Of a stretch of DNA of 64,000 bases, positions 32,703 through 43,966 are shown one piece after another. The DNA lies in contig NC_085137.1 of assembly GCF_035046485.1 (NCBI RefSeq), forward strand, positions 503,150,536 through 503,214,535. Reading direction: 5' to 3'. Source of the stretch: Aedes albopictus (lineage: Eukaryota > Arthropoda > Insecta > Diptera > Culicidae). The stretch's first letter is position 1; every line of letters begins with the position of its first letter. The notes under the pieces are model-generated. The model had not been told where the DNA came from. It made no database searches and was given only the letters and a program-made list of their open reading frames with translations. Made by a program: the position numbers and the translations under genes.

Positions 32703-33119
32703 CAGAGTTTAAAATTTTCATTTTCAATGAGTGAAATTCACCGTGAAATTTGAAAATTCTCAACTGAGGGATCAAAATAAAATTCATTTTGGTGAATGAA
32801 TTTTTTCACCTATTCATTCATTTTTCTGTCACTGACAATTTTCACTGAGAAATATAACTGGACCGTAACTCCCGATTATACTTCTAATCTGTGTATAGTA
32901 GTTAATTAGAATATCAATTATCATCTCTATTCGTCCATTAAGTCGGATTGTGCGTCTGTTAACAAAAATTGGACATTTTACGACTTGCGAAAAAATATTC
33001 GTGACAGAGAATTGAATGAAAAAAGAGAGGCATTCAGCTGACAATGAATGTGGCCAAACGCGAATGAAAAAATGAGAATGTCAATCTTCACTTTCAATCT
33101 TCGAATTTTTTACTCTCTG
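32703..33119. mobile_element. 417-bp hAT-type MITE
   Basis: The ends are CAGAGTTTAAAATTTTC and, reverse-complemented, CAGAGAGTAAAAAATTC. The 8-bp sequence ATCCTGGC flanks both sides (32695-32702 and 33120-33127). TTTTCATTTTC and GTGAAATT words recur internally. There is no coding frame. It interrupts the GGAATTCC-type array. Confidence 0.87.
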
Positions 33120-33350
33120 ATCCTGGCAAGAGCTTTTGACGGAACCCCAGGCGAAATCTCTTAAGGAATCTCAGAAAAAAAAAACTCCTGGGAAACCCCC
33201 AGAGGGAACTTCTGAAGGAATCCTAAATAAACTTCCGGAAGAATTTCATTAAGAGCTTACGGAATTCCAGAAGAAAGCTCTGAAACAAATTTGTATACAA
33301 ACCACGAGGGGATTCTTGTGGAATCCCAGAAGGAACTCCATGAGGTGAGC
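33120..33350. repeat. GGAATTCC-type array, last block within the pogo-like element
   Basis: GGAATCTCAG, GAACTTCTGAAGGAATCC and similar variants repeat until about 33350. Confidence 0.6.
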
Positions 33351-34230
33351 CACCATCAAGTTATAAAACAGCACACGCACGCAAATGGGGGGTAATTTTG
33401 AATTACATCCAACCACTCATGATAAGCTGGGGTTTTTTTTTTTATTTTTAATGTGAGACCTGACGATTTTTTCAAATCCAAATCGTAAACAACAAAGCCA
33501 CGAAACGTAAAAAACTAAGAACATTTTCCTTAGCCACCGCGGTTTGCAGTGCCCTACGGTACTCAAAGTTCTTTAAATTTCCGAACTCATGGAAAATTGT
33601 CAAATATTTTATACGTATCGCAAAAAAAAGTTAATTGTTGGAAATCGAAAAAAAAAAATAATAGGGTATAACTCAGCTTGGTTGGGAAGGATCTGAGGCC
33701 AACTCTGAGTTCAACATGTTTCAAAAAATCCCCCGTGACGAAGAGAACAAAACTGCCGAAAATACACAATTTCCCCTATGTAAGTGAACTGAAATCAATG
33801 GTTTGGATAAGTAACTTGATGGGTTTGATTCATGTTTTGGAGAGTAATCTTCGCCGAGAAATTAAGTATTTTTATTACCACGCAAAATAGAACCATCATG
33901 TGCCTTTTTTACAACGTTCTATTGATAAAAAAAAGCGTTTAGACCACAAAGCTGAGAAGCAGTCCTCCCCAGTTGGGATGTAACGCCAGAATGATGATGC
34001 CAGATATTATGACTGGCAGAAAATATCTCTGTAAAGCGAAGAATACTGCAATCATTACATCAAACGTATTCGTTCATGCCATTCATTTCGCTACATTTTA
34101 AAACTACTTTTTACTGAAAATCCGTGTTATAGGAGTCTGCATAACACTAATTCATAGTATCGGAGTCTCCGCTATACGTTTACTAATGATTCGAACTCAT
34201 TTTTGTAGATTAAAAATTAAGTAAATTTTG
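33351..34230. other. Mixed non-coding sequence with a GAAGAGAACAAA-family MITE copy
   Basis: At 33662-33780 lies a copy of a small repeat (GACGAAGAGAACAAAACTGC, then GCCGAAAATACACAATTTCCCCTA) whose relatives are at 41996-42165 and 44345-44470. A short SINE-like tail (AAGCTGAGAAGCAG) is at 33950-34000. I see nothing else identifiable. Confidence 0.5.
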
Positions 34231-34349
34231 ATGTACGTACTATCGAGGCAAAATGTACGTACTATCGAGGGTACGTACTATCGAGGGTACGTACTATCGA
34301 GGGTACGTACTATCGAGGTACGCCTGTATAAGTAAAATTTTCATTATGC

Positions 34350-36677
34350 TACAGGCCCCTGGTGTGAATCTGAAGCTTTACCCAACACTTCGATATCGGA
34401 ATAGCTGGCTCAGGGCCAATGAGGTCATGTGATGCTCCAGTGTGAGCTAACTCATCAGCCAATTCATTTCCAGCGATGAAAGAATGGCCAGGTACCCATA
34501 CAAGGTGAACAGCGTTTGCTAAACCCAGCTCCTCGATTTGAGTTCGACAAGCGATAACTATCTTCGACCTAGAGTTGGCCGAAGCAAGTGCTTTAATAGC
34601 AGCCTGGCTATCTGAACAGAAGTATATTACTTTGCCCATTATGTGCTGCTGAAGTGTCGATTACACTCCGGCACATAAGAGCAAAGATTTCGGCCTGATA
34701 AACGGTACAGTGTCTATCAAGTGAGTAAGACTGATACAGCCTTAGCTCACGAGAATAAACACCAGCACCTGCTCGACCTTCGAGAAGGGAGCCATCAGTG
34801 TAACAAACGATGCCGTCTGAAATACTTCGCTCGAGATATCCAGATGTCCACTCTTCCCGGGAAGGGAATTTCGTGGAAAATGTCCTATATGGAAAATTAC
34901 AAGCAATTGTAAGATCACTAGGAGCAAGGACAACTTTGTCCCAATTCACCAAAAATGGAAACAACAAGGTGTATGTTGAACTGCGGTTTACAGGAGTTTC
35001 CTCGAGTAAACCGAGTACTCATAGGCGTAAGTGCAAGAAAGTGCTTCTTGTTTGAGATGAATGTGTAGTGGGGCAACTTCAAAGAGAACTTCGAGCGCTG
35101 CCGTGGGAGTTGAAGAGAACGCTCCAGACATCGCCATTAAGCACATCCTTTGAAGATGGCCTAATTTTGATGGGATCGTTCTCACTTCGCTCTTTTGCCA
35201 CCACACAAGACATCCGTAGGCCAATATTGATCGAACAACAGTTGTGTAGATCCATTTGATATACTTGGGTTTTAGACCCCAAGTTGTACCAAAAGTTCAC
35301 CAGCATTGCCCGAAGGCCATACAAGCTTTCTTGATTCTGAACTCAACATGAGGTGTCCAGGAAAGCTTGGAATCAAGAATAACTCCAACGTACTTTACCT
35401 GTTCAGTCACATCGATTTCAGAATCAAAGAAACGCATAGGTCGAACGCCATCACGGTTTCGCCTTTCCGTGAAAAGAACAATGAATGTTTTAAGCGGATT
35501 TACCGAAAGGCCATATTGGCGACACCAACCCTCAACTACCTGAAGAGCGTTTTGCATCAGGTCGAAAAGGGTGCTGATGCACATACCGACTAACAATGTT
35601 AGATAGTCGTCGGCATAACCATAAGTAGGAAAACCGCTATTATTGAGTTGCCTCAATAGCGTATCTGCTATGAGATTCCACAAAAGCGGTGATAAGACTC
35701 CGCCTTGGGGGCATCCACAAACACTCAATTTCCTAATCGCCGCTTGATGCAATGTCGAGAAGAGATGTCGGTTTTTGAGCATTAGGTGAATCCAATTGGA
35801 AATCATTGGAGATATACCATGACCCCGTGCGGCTTCCAATATGGCATCGAAAGGCACGTTGTCAAAGGCACCCTCGATATCTAAGAAAACACCCAAGCAG
35901 GATTGCTTTTGAGCGAATGCCTTCTCGATATCGTAAACAACTTTGTGTAAAAAAGTTACAGTGGACTTTCCAGATTGGTAAGCATGCTGGTTTACATGAA
36001 AAGGCACATTCACCAGATGAACATCACGGATGTGATGATCAACAATGCGTTCTAAGCATTTCAGAAGAAAAGAGGTCAAACTGATAGGTCTGAAGCTCTT
36101 TGCTTCTTCATACGACGCGCGACCCACTTTCGGAATAAACTTCACAGTAATATCTTGCCAGGATTTGGGAATATACCCTGTAGCAAAACTGCAAACAAGT
36201 AGTTGTTTCAAAACATGTTTGAAATGATCAAATCTCTTCTGAAGCAAATCTGATAAATCCCATCTGCCCCAGGAGATTTGAAAAGAGAAAAGCTATTTAG
36301 TGTCTATTCAATCGATTCTAGAGTTATGATACTCCGAGCTGAAGCTAAAGAATCATAACTACAAGAAAAGACATCAGGTTCATCCGAAGATGTAATATCC
36401 ACACATCCGGGGAAGTGTGTACTGAATAAACATTCCAAAACTTCCTCATCGGAGGAAGTGAAATCACCATTTGGCAAACGAAGTTCGTTCACTTGAAAAT
36501 CCTTAGATTTTGCAAGGATTTTGTTCAATCGACTGGCTTCACTCAGACTGGAAATATTTGTACAAAGGTTTTTTCCAGCCGGATCGTTCAGCAGATCGAA
36601 GAGCTTTCTGGTAGGCCTTGCGAGCCGACCTGAAAGCCTCCGATCCAGCCGAACGTCGTCTGTTCCAACTCTTTCTA
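34350..36677 (-). mobile_element. LOA-type LINE, copy 2, first part
   Basis: This is closely similar to 17297-19840 of copy 1, in the same orientation. RNase H (YTDGSLLEGRAG near 34830; VWVPGHSFIAGNELADEL near 34490) follows an RT (36247-35297) that is open across CPQGGVLSPLLWN, the region frameshifted in copy 1. The part between RT and N-terminal segment is degraded near 36250-36310. The LINE is cut at 36677 by a TA-flanked MITE and resumes at 38576-38716. Confidence 0.85.
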
Positions 36678-36959
36678 GGTACCGTGGAGGGCCCATATTC
36701 TGCGCACCTAAGACTTTTTAAATTTCAATCAGCCGTAATAAATTCAAAATAAAACCGATTTGGCTGAATTTTGACCGCGCATAGCTATAAGCCTTGTAAT
36801 TGAGAGAAAAATATATTTTTTATTTAAAACACTCAATTTTTATGTAAAATCATGGAATTTCTAAAATGAGTCAATGTTCCTGATTCTGCGCACCCTTTTT
36901 TGGAATGTTCCTTATTCTGCGCACTAATATTCCTAATTCTGCGCACATGGGAAAAACTC

Positions 36960-37244
36960 CTCTCCTCTCCTCTTCTTGGCGTAACGTCCTCACTGGGACA
37001 AAGCCTGCTTCTCAGCTTAGTGTTCTATGAGCACTTCCACAGTTATTAACTGAGAGCTTCCTCTGCCAATGACCATTTTGCATGTGTATATCGTGTGGCA
37101 GGCACGAAGATACTCTATGCCCAAGGAAGTCAAGGAAATTTCCTTTACGAAAAGATCCTGGACCGACCGGGAATCGAACCCGTCACCCTCAGCATGGTCA
37201 TGCTGAATACCCGTGCGTTTACCGCCTCGGCTATATGGGCCCTG
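36960..37244 (-). mobile_element. Feilai-like tRNA-derived SINE
   Basis: In minus orientation the head has a tRNA-like A box (TAGCCGAGGCGGTAAACG) and B box (GGTTCGATTCC), RNA polymerase III promoter parts, followed by a body ending near 36970. The 14-bp duplication CATGGGAAAAACTC flanks it (36946-36959 and 37245-37258). The family name is from memory of Aedes SINEs. Confidence 0.85.
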
Positions 37245-37910
37245 CATGGGAAAAACTCTAAAAAGATAATATATTGTAATGAAAACATGATTCATAGACC
37301 AAATTCAATTGCATTCTTCATTTTCAACTTTCATACATTACGACCGTATTGGAACCAACTTTGATTACTAAGCAAAGTGAATTTTAATCATGCTACACAA
37401 AAGGATTTGGTAGCATTACTGAATACTACTATGTAAAACTTTTAAGTTATCCGCATAATATGCACACTCATAACATTTTAGTAAAATTTACGTTCATTTT
37501 AAAACACTTATAAACTCTTACGCCATGAAAAGGTGGCACAATATTTGCTTGCAAACTTAGACTTCTTTCTTGTTAAACTCCAGGGTTTCCTCTGTTTAAG
37601 CAAATTCCATGTAAACTCACATCATATGTCCCGTTTGACGTATGCATGCATGGATACATTGAGTTTCGCCCCGGGGTTGATGGCAAATGTTTGAAACGAA
37701 CGGTTAATCCGGTCGAACTATCGGATCAAAAATGCAAGAAGCGTAAATAAGGCTTTAAAGATTATAAACTAATTTTTTTAAACGTAATTACATTCACCGG
37801 ATTGCTAGAAACATAGAATATGGTGTTTATAACTATGGTGGCATTTACATATATGATGTTTGTTTATTAATTATATGTTCAAAATGTAGTGGTTAAATGT
37901 CTACGCAGAA

Positions 37911-38130
37911 TTTTTTTTTTTTTTTTTTAAAGACACGGACACGCTCAATGCTTCCAGTGAGCTTTTCGCTCTTTGAAGGAAGCACGACACTAGACAACGG
38001 ACTAGCATGCAACGCCCAGTGGCACAGCCGAAAACTTTTCCTGACAGCTGCGGCGGGAATCGAACCCGCGCTCCTCAGCACGATGCGACTAAGAGCTTGG
38101 TGACCCTAGCCGCACGACCACGGAGCCGCA
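37911..38130 (-). mobile_element. Second tRNA-derived SINE family with A tail
   Basis: On the minus strand it starts GCGGCTCCGTGGTCGTGCGG, has the B box GGTTCGATTCC, and ends in a run of A (T run at about 37911-37929 on +). A fragment of the same family lies at 59633-59697. It differs from the Feilai-like body throughout. Confidence 0.8.
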
Positions 38131-38575
38131 CTTAGGACCACTATTTAATACCAGTTCCTAATTCTGCGCACCTAAGAAGAACAAGAACATGAAGAAAAGA
38201 AGAAGAAAACTCAATTGTTTTTTGCCCATTCTGATTCCTCGAAGACAGCAGTACAGGATGCGCATGGAGAAGTAGGCATTATATTCATTATATATGTCGC
38301 AAAATGCTTCAGCTGATGAGGCAACTTTTTAGCAGCTTCGCTAACGGACACAGATTTCAGGTGATTTCCCGTACTTGCAACACCATTTTATTTTTTTACA
38401 AAATAATGGTCATTAGTTTGAAACATTTTTTCTTCACAAACTTTTTTATTACTATAGAAACAATATTAAAAAAATATATTTGAAGCTAATATTAAGCTAG
38501 CGTCCATGATCTTGTCGTATATTAGAGAAAGTGCGCCGAATTAGGGACTGCGCAGAATTAGGGCCAGTCACGGTA

Positions 38576-38716
38576 CATTGTTTATTGAGCTTCGCCAGAT
38601 CAGAATTCCACCCAAGGGGTGAAGACCCTTGTGGTCTTCACAGACCGTAGAGGGCAAGCTTCTTCAAAAGCTGCCATGATGGAGGCCGTTGTAGTTCATA
38701 CGGCATCATCTAGATC
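38576..38716 (-). mobile_element. LOA-type LINE, copy 2, second part
   Basis: The sequence resumes copy 2 exactly where 36677 left off, matching copy 1 near 19845-19995. It ends at 38716, where a hAT-like start (CAGTGATCCTCAGCC) begins. Confidence 0.78.
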
Positions 38717-39141
38717 AGTGATCCTCAGCCTAACTGGCACTGCGGGCCAAAATTGAATTTTCAAAAGAGCCTGCGGGCCGCACGTCATTGAAACACAAAA
38801 TCCATTTGTTTGATTCTTTAAGAATTTATTGATCAAGATCACAGAATTATACAACCTGGGGTTATCAGGAGATATCGTTAAATGTAGAATTAGCATCTAA
38901 GTTAAAATACACGTTATTTATTTCAGCAATTTCTTTTACAACTATTGGGTGTACATTAGGTTAGAACAGAGATTTGATGTCTTACAACTGTCTTTTAGCA
39001 AAGGCCACATTGGGAATTCAATTATAGCAAATTACAAATGGTGGTAGAGACTAGGAAAAAGCCAGAGAAAAAAACCTAGTGTAATTGTTGGAGTTATTTA
39101 TCGGGTAGGGGTAGAATTATAGCCTTATTACTAATATCACA
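38717..39141. other. Possible truncated hAT-like element
   Basis: A CAGTGATCCTCAGCCTAACT start resembles hAT termini, and GCGGGCC words follow. I find no matching right end before the SINE at 39156, so the element is truncated or wrongly assigned. Confidence 0.35.
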
Positions 39142-39155
39142 GAGGTGTTGTTCTT

Positions 39156-39424
39156 ATAGCCGAGGCGGTAAACGCACGGGTATTCAGCATGACCATGCTG
39201 AGGGTGACGGGTTCGATTCCCGGTCGGTCCAGGATCTTTTCGTAAAGGAAATTTCCTTGACTTCCTTGGGCATAGAGTATCTTCGTGCCTGCCACACGAT
39301 ATACGCATGCAAAATGGTCATTGGCAGAGGAAGCTCTCAGTTAATAACTGTGGAAGTGCTCATAGAACACTAAGCTGAGAAGCAGGCTTTGTCCCAGTGA
39401 GGACGTTACGCCAAGAAGAGAGAG
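39156..39424 (+). mobile_element. Feilai-like tRNA-derived SINE
   Basis: The A box (AGCCGAGGCGGTAAACG) and B box (GGTTCGATTCC) lie near 39158 and 39210. A 15-bp duplication AGAGGTGTTGTTCTT flanks the element (39141-39155 and 39425-39439). It is nearly identical to the copies at 36960 and 61260. Confidence 0.88.
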
Positions 39425-39449
39425 AGAGGTGTTGTTCTTTCCGACAGAT

Positions 39450-40229
39450 TTACTGCAAAGCGGTAATTAGCGGGTTGGTAGACATACGGCACCGGTTGCG
39501 AAATTTTGACATTCCAAGCTCGATAAAGGAATTCACGGTATCTATTTTGGCAATACGATGAACCTCAGCCGTTGGGTAGAAAGGATCCAGATCAAGGACC
39601 ATCTTCAAGATCTTGTTTTGCTGGACTTGAAGTTTTTTACGATGACTTTCGGCACAAATTTTCCATGCAGGATAACCGTAGAGCATGATGGGTCGGATGA
39701 TTGCTTTGTAAAGAAGAAGTTTGAGCTTCTTGTCTAAGCGAGAACGCCGATTCAGAAGCGAATATAGGCAACTCACGGTTCGCTTGCATTTCAGGAGCAC
39801 TTGATTGATGTGTTTACCGAAAATCATTTTACTGTCCAATAACAGGCCTAGATAAATAGATTCATCTGACCAAGGTATAGCTTGATTCGAAATTGTAATT
39901 TCCTGCCGAGGCAAGTGCCTGGGGTGTCTCCTCCTGGTGAAGAACATTACTTGAGTTTTCGCTGGATTAACCTTGATTCGCCATTTCGACTGGTAATCGC
40001 TTAGACTGTCTGAAGCAGATTGTAGTGCTTGACAAATGGGGTCCGCTGATAGGTCCGCGGCAGAAAACCCCGTGTCGTCGGCAAAGAAGTAGTAACACAC
40101 TCCGTCTATTTGTGGTACGTCGCTGATGTACAAGTTGTAAAGAACTGGACTGAGGGTTGATCCTTGTGGCACTCCAAAGGGAATTCCAAATGTATCGGGC
40201 TCTTGTATTCTGTGTTGTTCCTGAAGCAC
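39450..40229 (-). pseudogene. Jockey-like LINE reverse transcriptase, 3' part
   Basis: A 259-codon frame covers the RT from GVPQGSTLSPVLYNLY through the catalytic FADDTGFSA and the thumb (LLLDSKMIFGKHIN), to the C-terminal KKLQVQQNKILKMV and VHRIAKI region. That wording is typical of Jockey-clade LINEs. The N-terminal half and the endonuclease are missing (5' truncation near 40229), so it cannot act. Its 5' end lies under 90 bases from the last Asap exon. Confidence 0.87.
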
Positions 40230-40295
40230 CTAAATGTCCTTGATACCAAACGTCCTCATGCCAAATGTCCTTATGCCAAACGTAACAGACCCCAT
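40230..40295. repeat. Short tandem CCAAATGTCCT repeat beside the Asap acceptor
   Basis: About four variants of CCAAAYGTCCTYATG follow each other between the LINE end and the splice acceptor region. Confidence 0.65.
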
Positions 40296-40316
40296 TCATT
40301 CTGTATTCCGTTCCAG

Positions 40317-40514
40317 ACCGGACCGCGGCGGTGTCGAGCGCTGTACGACTGCAACGCGGACAACGACGACGAGCTCGAGTTCAAGGAGGGCGAAATTCTG
40401 ATCGTCCTGAACGAGCGAACCGACGACGACAACTGGATGGAGGGCGAAATCGAAGGGGACAGCTCCCGGCGAGGCATGTTCCCGGTGAGCTTCGTGCAAA
40501 TGTTGGACGAGTAG
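40317..40514 (+). CDS. Asap: Asap final exon: C-terminal SH3 domain
   Basis: The exon begins after TTCCAG in phase 0, matching the phase-0 donor at 16676. Its 65 codons make a complete SH3 domain, which binds proline-rich partners. Landmarks are the ALYDC start, the acidic ADNDDELEFKEGE RT-loop, the tryptophan in DDNWMEGEIEG and the C-terminal GMFPVSFVQML. The DDELEFKEGE and FPVSFV wording is that of the ASAP family. TAG at 40512-40514 ends the protein four residues after the domain core, as in known ASAP proteins. About 496 C-terminal residues of Asap are in this window. Confidence 0.93.
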   Translation, partial: TGPRRCRALYDCNADNDDELEFKEGEILIVLNERTDDDNWMEGEIEGDSSRRGMFPVSFVQMLDE

Positions 40515-41650
40515 AGAGAGAAGCAACTACGACTAGTAAGTAGGTAAGGTTCGAAAAGTTACAAAATTTGGTGACGCGCAACTATGACGGCGGAGCTGAG
40601 CTTCGCCCGAACAAAACAAAACAAAACTCGATGGAATTAGGAAGGTGTTTTAGGTAGATCGAAGATTTCCGTAGTTGCGACAAAAAACAAAATCGTTCAA
40701 GAGTGATTTTTCTAAGTCTGCTACCGTTAAAGTATGTCTATTTATCGAAACAAATGCAAATCCGCATCCTCTTCTGGTATTCGAATAATCTATTTGCTAT
40801 TTATTATTAGTTTTTTTTACGCCTAGGAGGATTTCTCTTCTCTCTGTCCACGGAACGGGGAGAAACACTATCGAGAGTTATTAGCATATATTAGGGTAGT
40901 GCGGATAAGCGAGAAAGAGTACTATTTTATGAATGTGTATTATTACTCTAAGGCGTAGGACACGATGCGAATCGTATAGTAACGAAACTGCTCAAAGTAG
41001 AAGATGAAATCTTTTCCTCCAATTGATAAGTCTCTTTGAGTCTTTTTCCCAAATTTATACTTGATTCCGCGGCGCGAGAGCACACAAAGCAAGCAGCAAA
41101 CGAAAAGAATGTTAACCTAAGAAGAAAGCATTTATTTTGAGTTTGGTTTAAGGGAAAAAGCGGAGACGTGCAAACAAATTGACACAAGATGGTAATTTTA
41201 AATCAAAGAGAATCAAAGCAAAAACAAAGAAAGGACAAACTACAAAAAAGCATATATATGATTAGTTGATAGATATTGTTTGTATAAATTAACTACCGAT
41301 TACCTATTGCATATATATATTGAAGAACGCATGGAACAAATGAATAAAACAAAACCATAAGCTATGCGAATGTGTAAAGTTACAAAGAAAGCGGAAACGT
41401 CGGATTATTAGTAGAAGAAAACGGAATAATATGTGCCAGTATACAGAGAAAATATAAACTAAGAAATGAAACCGAATAAGCTCGAAAACAGAAAGGAATT
41501 AAGAAAAGAAACGGGAGTCCAGTGAAAATTAAATTGAAACTAAAACAAATAGGTACCATAATAGACAAACAAATCGTTACTCAATGTGTAATAGAATCGA
41601 CGTCTCTTCATCCCAACTCACAGCCGAGGGTAGAAACTGATGGATATTTA
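40515..41650 (+). other. Asap: Asap 3' untranslated region and downstream flank
   Basis: There is no open frame of interest. AATAAA at 41343-41348 is a candidate polyadenylation signal. The A-rich, repeat-poor sequence after the stop fits a long 3' UTR, but its end cannot be fixed without transcripts. Confidence 0.5.
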
Positions 41651-41995
41651 GTAAAATTCGGTATCTAAATATTGAGACTGTGTCGCGATGAGCTTCTGGG
41701 TTTGTCTTTTCCGCGATGCTCTACTGGGTTCCTGATGGGAATGCTTATTTGTAGATACCGCTTCTGCCCCTGCTGGTCCACCTGTCCACCTACACTTTTG
41801 TTTCCGAATTTTGTCGCTACCGGCTTTTGGTGACATCAACGATAGAGGTCAATGCTGGAACTTTTTGCATGAATTATATCGCGCAGGCATCTGTTGAGTG
41901 TTCTCCACTGATACACACTAGATTTTACTAATCAGCAGGCGGATGCCTTGTTTTTTTTATTTATTTTTCAGAATTTGACGTTGCTACATTAAATA
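41651..41995. other. Unassigned sequence
   Basis: I see no supported feature in this stretch. Confidence 0.4.
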
Positions 41996-42165
41996 GGGGA
42001 ACTTACGTATTTTCGGCCGTTTTGTTCTCTTCGTCATGGTTTTTTTGTAACCTATTGGACTCAAAATTGGCTTAAATGACCAAGTTTCGGGTAATTTGGC
42101 CGAAAAACCCTTCATGAAGAAGAGAACAAAGCTGCCGATAATACCCTTTGTAACCCTATTTATAG
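41996..42165. mobile_element. Small hairpin MITE, GAAGAGAACAAA family
   Basis: TTTTGTTCTCTTCGTCATG (about 42018) and CATGAAGAAGAGAACAAAGC (about 42112) form a hairpin. The outer TAGGGGAACTTACGTATTTTC matches the right end of the copy near 33780. Confidence 0.6.
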
Positions 42166-43080
42166 ATTTGGTTTACCTGTCAACTGAGAACAACTCAAAT
42201 TCATTATATGAGACACAGACACAAAAAATAATACTAGCAGCGTGGTTCAAAAAATCTTTTTTGCTCCACACCGCTAATTCGATTCGTAACCAGCTTCTAA
42301 TCCTTCTGCCGAAAAATGAGCTGATTTGGTTGAAAATTGAGAGTGCACAAGGAAAAGGATGTTTTTCATTCAATTGACCGTAGCACTTCCCCGAGTGCCC
42401 TAGAGTGTTAGTTGACCCTTGGTACTCCTAGGCTACTCTATCAGCTACAACTTTGCCGAAGACCACATTTAAATCGGACGCCTCATTAATTAGTTATTGA
42501 TTTTTATCCAACTGCAGAATCTTTAACAGTGATCGTTCAGCTTCCCAGCAGGCAACATTGCTGCACATGGCGCCAAAGATAGCACACATAAATCATGCCA
42601 ACTATGTTTCAAGGCAAATTGCAGTGATGCCCATGGAATAGTGTAATCATCATGATCAAAAATTTTCATTTTCATTTTAAGCTTATTGCAAGTAAGCAAG
42701 AATAGAATAATAAAATGCACTGTTGTTTGAAGCTTGCTTCTTGAGATTTGTGCGTCTGAAGTTCTGATGCACTGTTGAAGCGGGATTTCAAGACGTTTGT
42801 CCTTAACTTAACTATGATAGGCCTAGGATGGGACCAACGGAGAAATAAGTTTTCTGGCCACTTCACTTTTATTTCTTTTCTTACCGATCTCATGGCACTG
42901 ATTATCTTCTCCATGCAACGCATGGAGAACTCCAACATTCCTTCCATTCGCATGCTATTTTGTAGCAGTGCTTCGATGAACGGGTTTTCTGGCATATCAC
43001 AGGAAGTCTTGTTCGATCTCGTGGTTCGTTTGATGCTTGTATCGATGGTGTCGATTTCGGCTTACCATTTGCCGTGATCG
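42166..43080. other. Unassigned sequence
   Basis: Frames of up to 107 codons occur but have no recognisable domain and are not supported. Nothing else is seen. Confidence 0.4.
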
Positions 43081-43300
43081 ACCTACGAGGAAGGTGTCGA
43101 CCGGCACGCCTTCTAGTCAAGAAGATATACTGAGTTTCCTTTGCATTCAGTTTGCAACTTCAGTTGGAATTCCAAAAAAATGCCGATTAGCAGCGAATCG
43201 GGTTTAGGATCGATTCTTGGGGCACACCAAACGAAATGTTACGAGTGCTGGAGCTCTCATCATTTCCTTTTTCCATCACAACTGGACTGATTGCGATGGC
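43081..43300 (-). pseudogene. Decayed Jockey-like RT scrap
   Basis: Minus-strand translation around 43213-43240 gives a FGVPQES-like box, matching the GVPQGS motif of LINE reverse transcriptases. The surroundings are too decayed to follow. Confidence 0.4.
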
Positions 43301-43966
43301 GAGTAGATATCACTGAAAAGCCATCTTTAAAATTCGTTCAAAAATAAAAATAAACACTTACCGTGATGAAATTTGAATATGTGGTACAGAATAGCAAGTT
43401 TTGCATGTTAGTCATTAAAAATTTTGAGTTTTGGTTTATCGCCAAAATATCAGTTCAGTTGCTATGATAGTGCTCTGAAGTGCGGGTCAGTATCTAGTCG
43501 TTGTCATCACTATCGTTTTGACAGTGATAGTGACGGTGGTGCAAAATCAGTAGTCAACTGACATGACTGATATTTTGCAGCTCTGGCTTGTACCCTCGGT
43601 ATACCAGGTGCCGCTTGTGTTCCAATAGCCGCTCACAAGCGTAGAAACGAAAAATTACCATCTTTTTTTACGGATATTCGCAATATGCATTCCTAATAAT
43701 ATCCGGATGAACGGAGTCGTACATATTTATTATTATTATTATTGTTTATTTCGTAGATTTATCCAATACATTTTTGTACATAAAGTTCTTCATCGTGATA
43801 CGGAATTCCTTACATCGATTATATAAACAAGACTACATTTAGTATTCATAACGAACCAACTACAAATGAACATGGAAGGAAAATACAAACAAAAACCTTC
43901 GAAATAACTACAGAAAAACGGGATAGAAAAGGAATCTTAAAAACTAATATCACAGAACTACAAAAA
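43301..43966. other. Non-coding sequence with ATT microsatellite
   Basis: An (ATT)n run lies at about 43727-43743. The part after about 43750 is probably the 3' tail of the following Jockey-like fragment. Confidence 0.4.

Larger units (their letters stand above)
24021..34326. mobile_element. pogo/Tigger-like termini 10.3 kb apart, interior full of later insertions
   Basis: The left end CAGGCATACCTCGATAGTAC and the right end, CAGGCGTACCTCGATAGTAC when reverse-complemented, face each other and are each flanked by TA (24019-24020 and 34327-34328). The word GTACGTACTATCGA recurs about three times at the left end and five times at the right. CAGGCATACCTCG is the known start of Tigger-type pogo elements in other animals. 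The interior contains GGAATTCC-type arrays, the gypsy element and several MITEs. No pogo transposase frame is left. These could also be the outer ends of two separate elements. Confidence 0.6.
36682..38573. mobile_element. TA-flanked MITE, ATTCTGCGCAC-word family
   Basis: The ends CCGTGGAGGGCCC and, reverse-complemented, CCGTGACTGGCCC are inverted repeats inserted at TA in the LINE (CTTTCTA / TACATTG compared with copy 1). The word ATTCTGCGCAC recurs near 36698, 36880, 36914, 36936 and 38164, and its complement-like forms near 38530-38560. It contains two SINEs and has no coding frame. A few extra bases (GGTA) at the left flank leave the exact junction open. Confidence 0.8.
16677..40316 (+). 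other. Asap: 23.6-kb last intron of Asap, filled with mobile elements
   Basis: The donor GTAAGT at 16677 and the acceptor TTCCAG at 40311-40316 join phase-0 exons. All elements listed between these points are intronic. The LOA, gypsy and Jockey elements lie in opposite orientation to the gene. Confidence 0.8.

Noticed and set aside
37095..37244. Possible tRNA gene (good A and B boxes)
   Set aside because: The sequence past the B box continues into a SINE body with flanking target duplications, repeated at 39156 and 61260; a cloverleaf is not evident.
38020..38130. Possible tRNA gene with GGTTCGATTCCC box
   Set aside because: It is the head of the second SINE family, followed by a shared body and an A tail.
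38717..39141. Complete hAT element
   Set aside because: Only the left end is recognisable; no matching right terminus or 8-bp duplication was found.
42672..43077. Overlapping frames of 100-107 codons on both strands
   Set aside because: No recognisable domain, start context or repeat; they lie in decayed LINE-like sequence.
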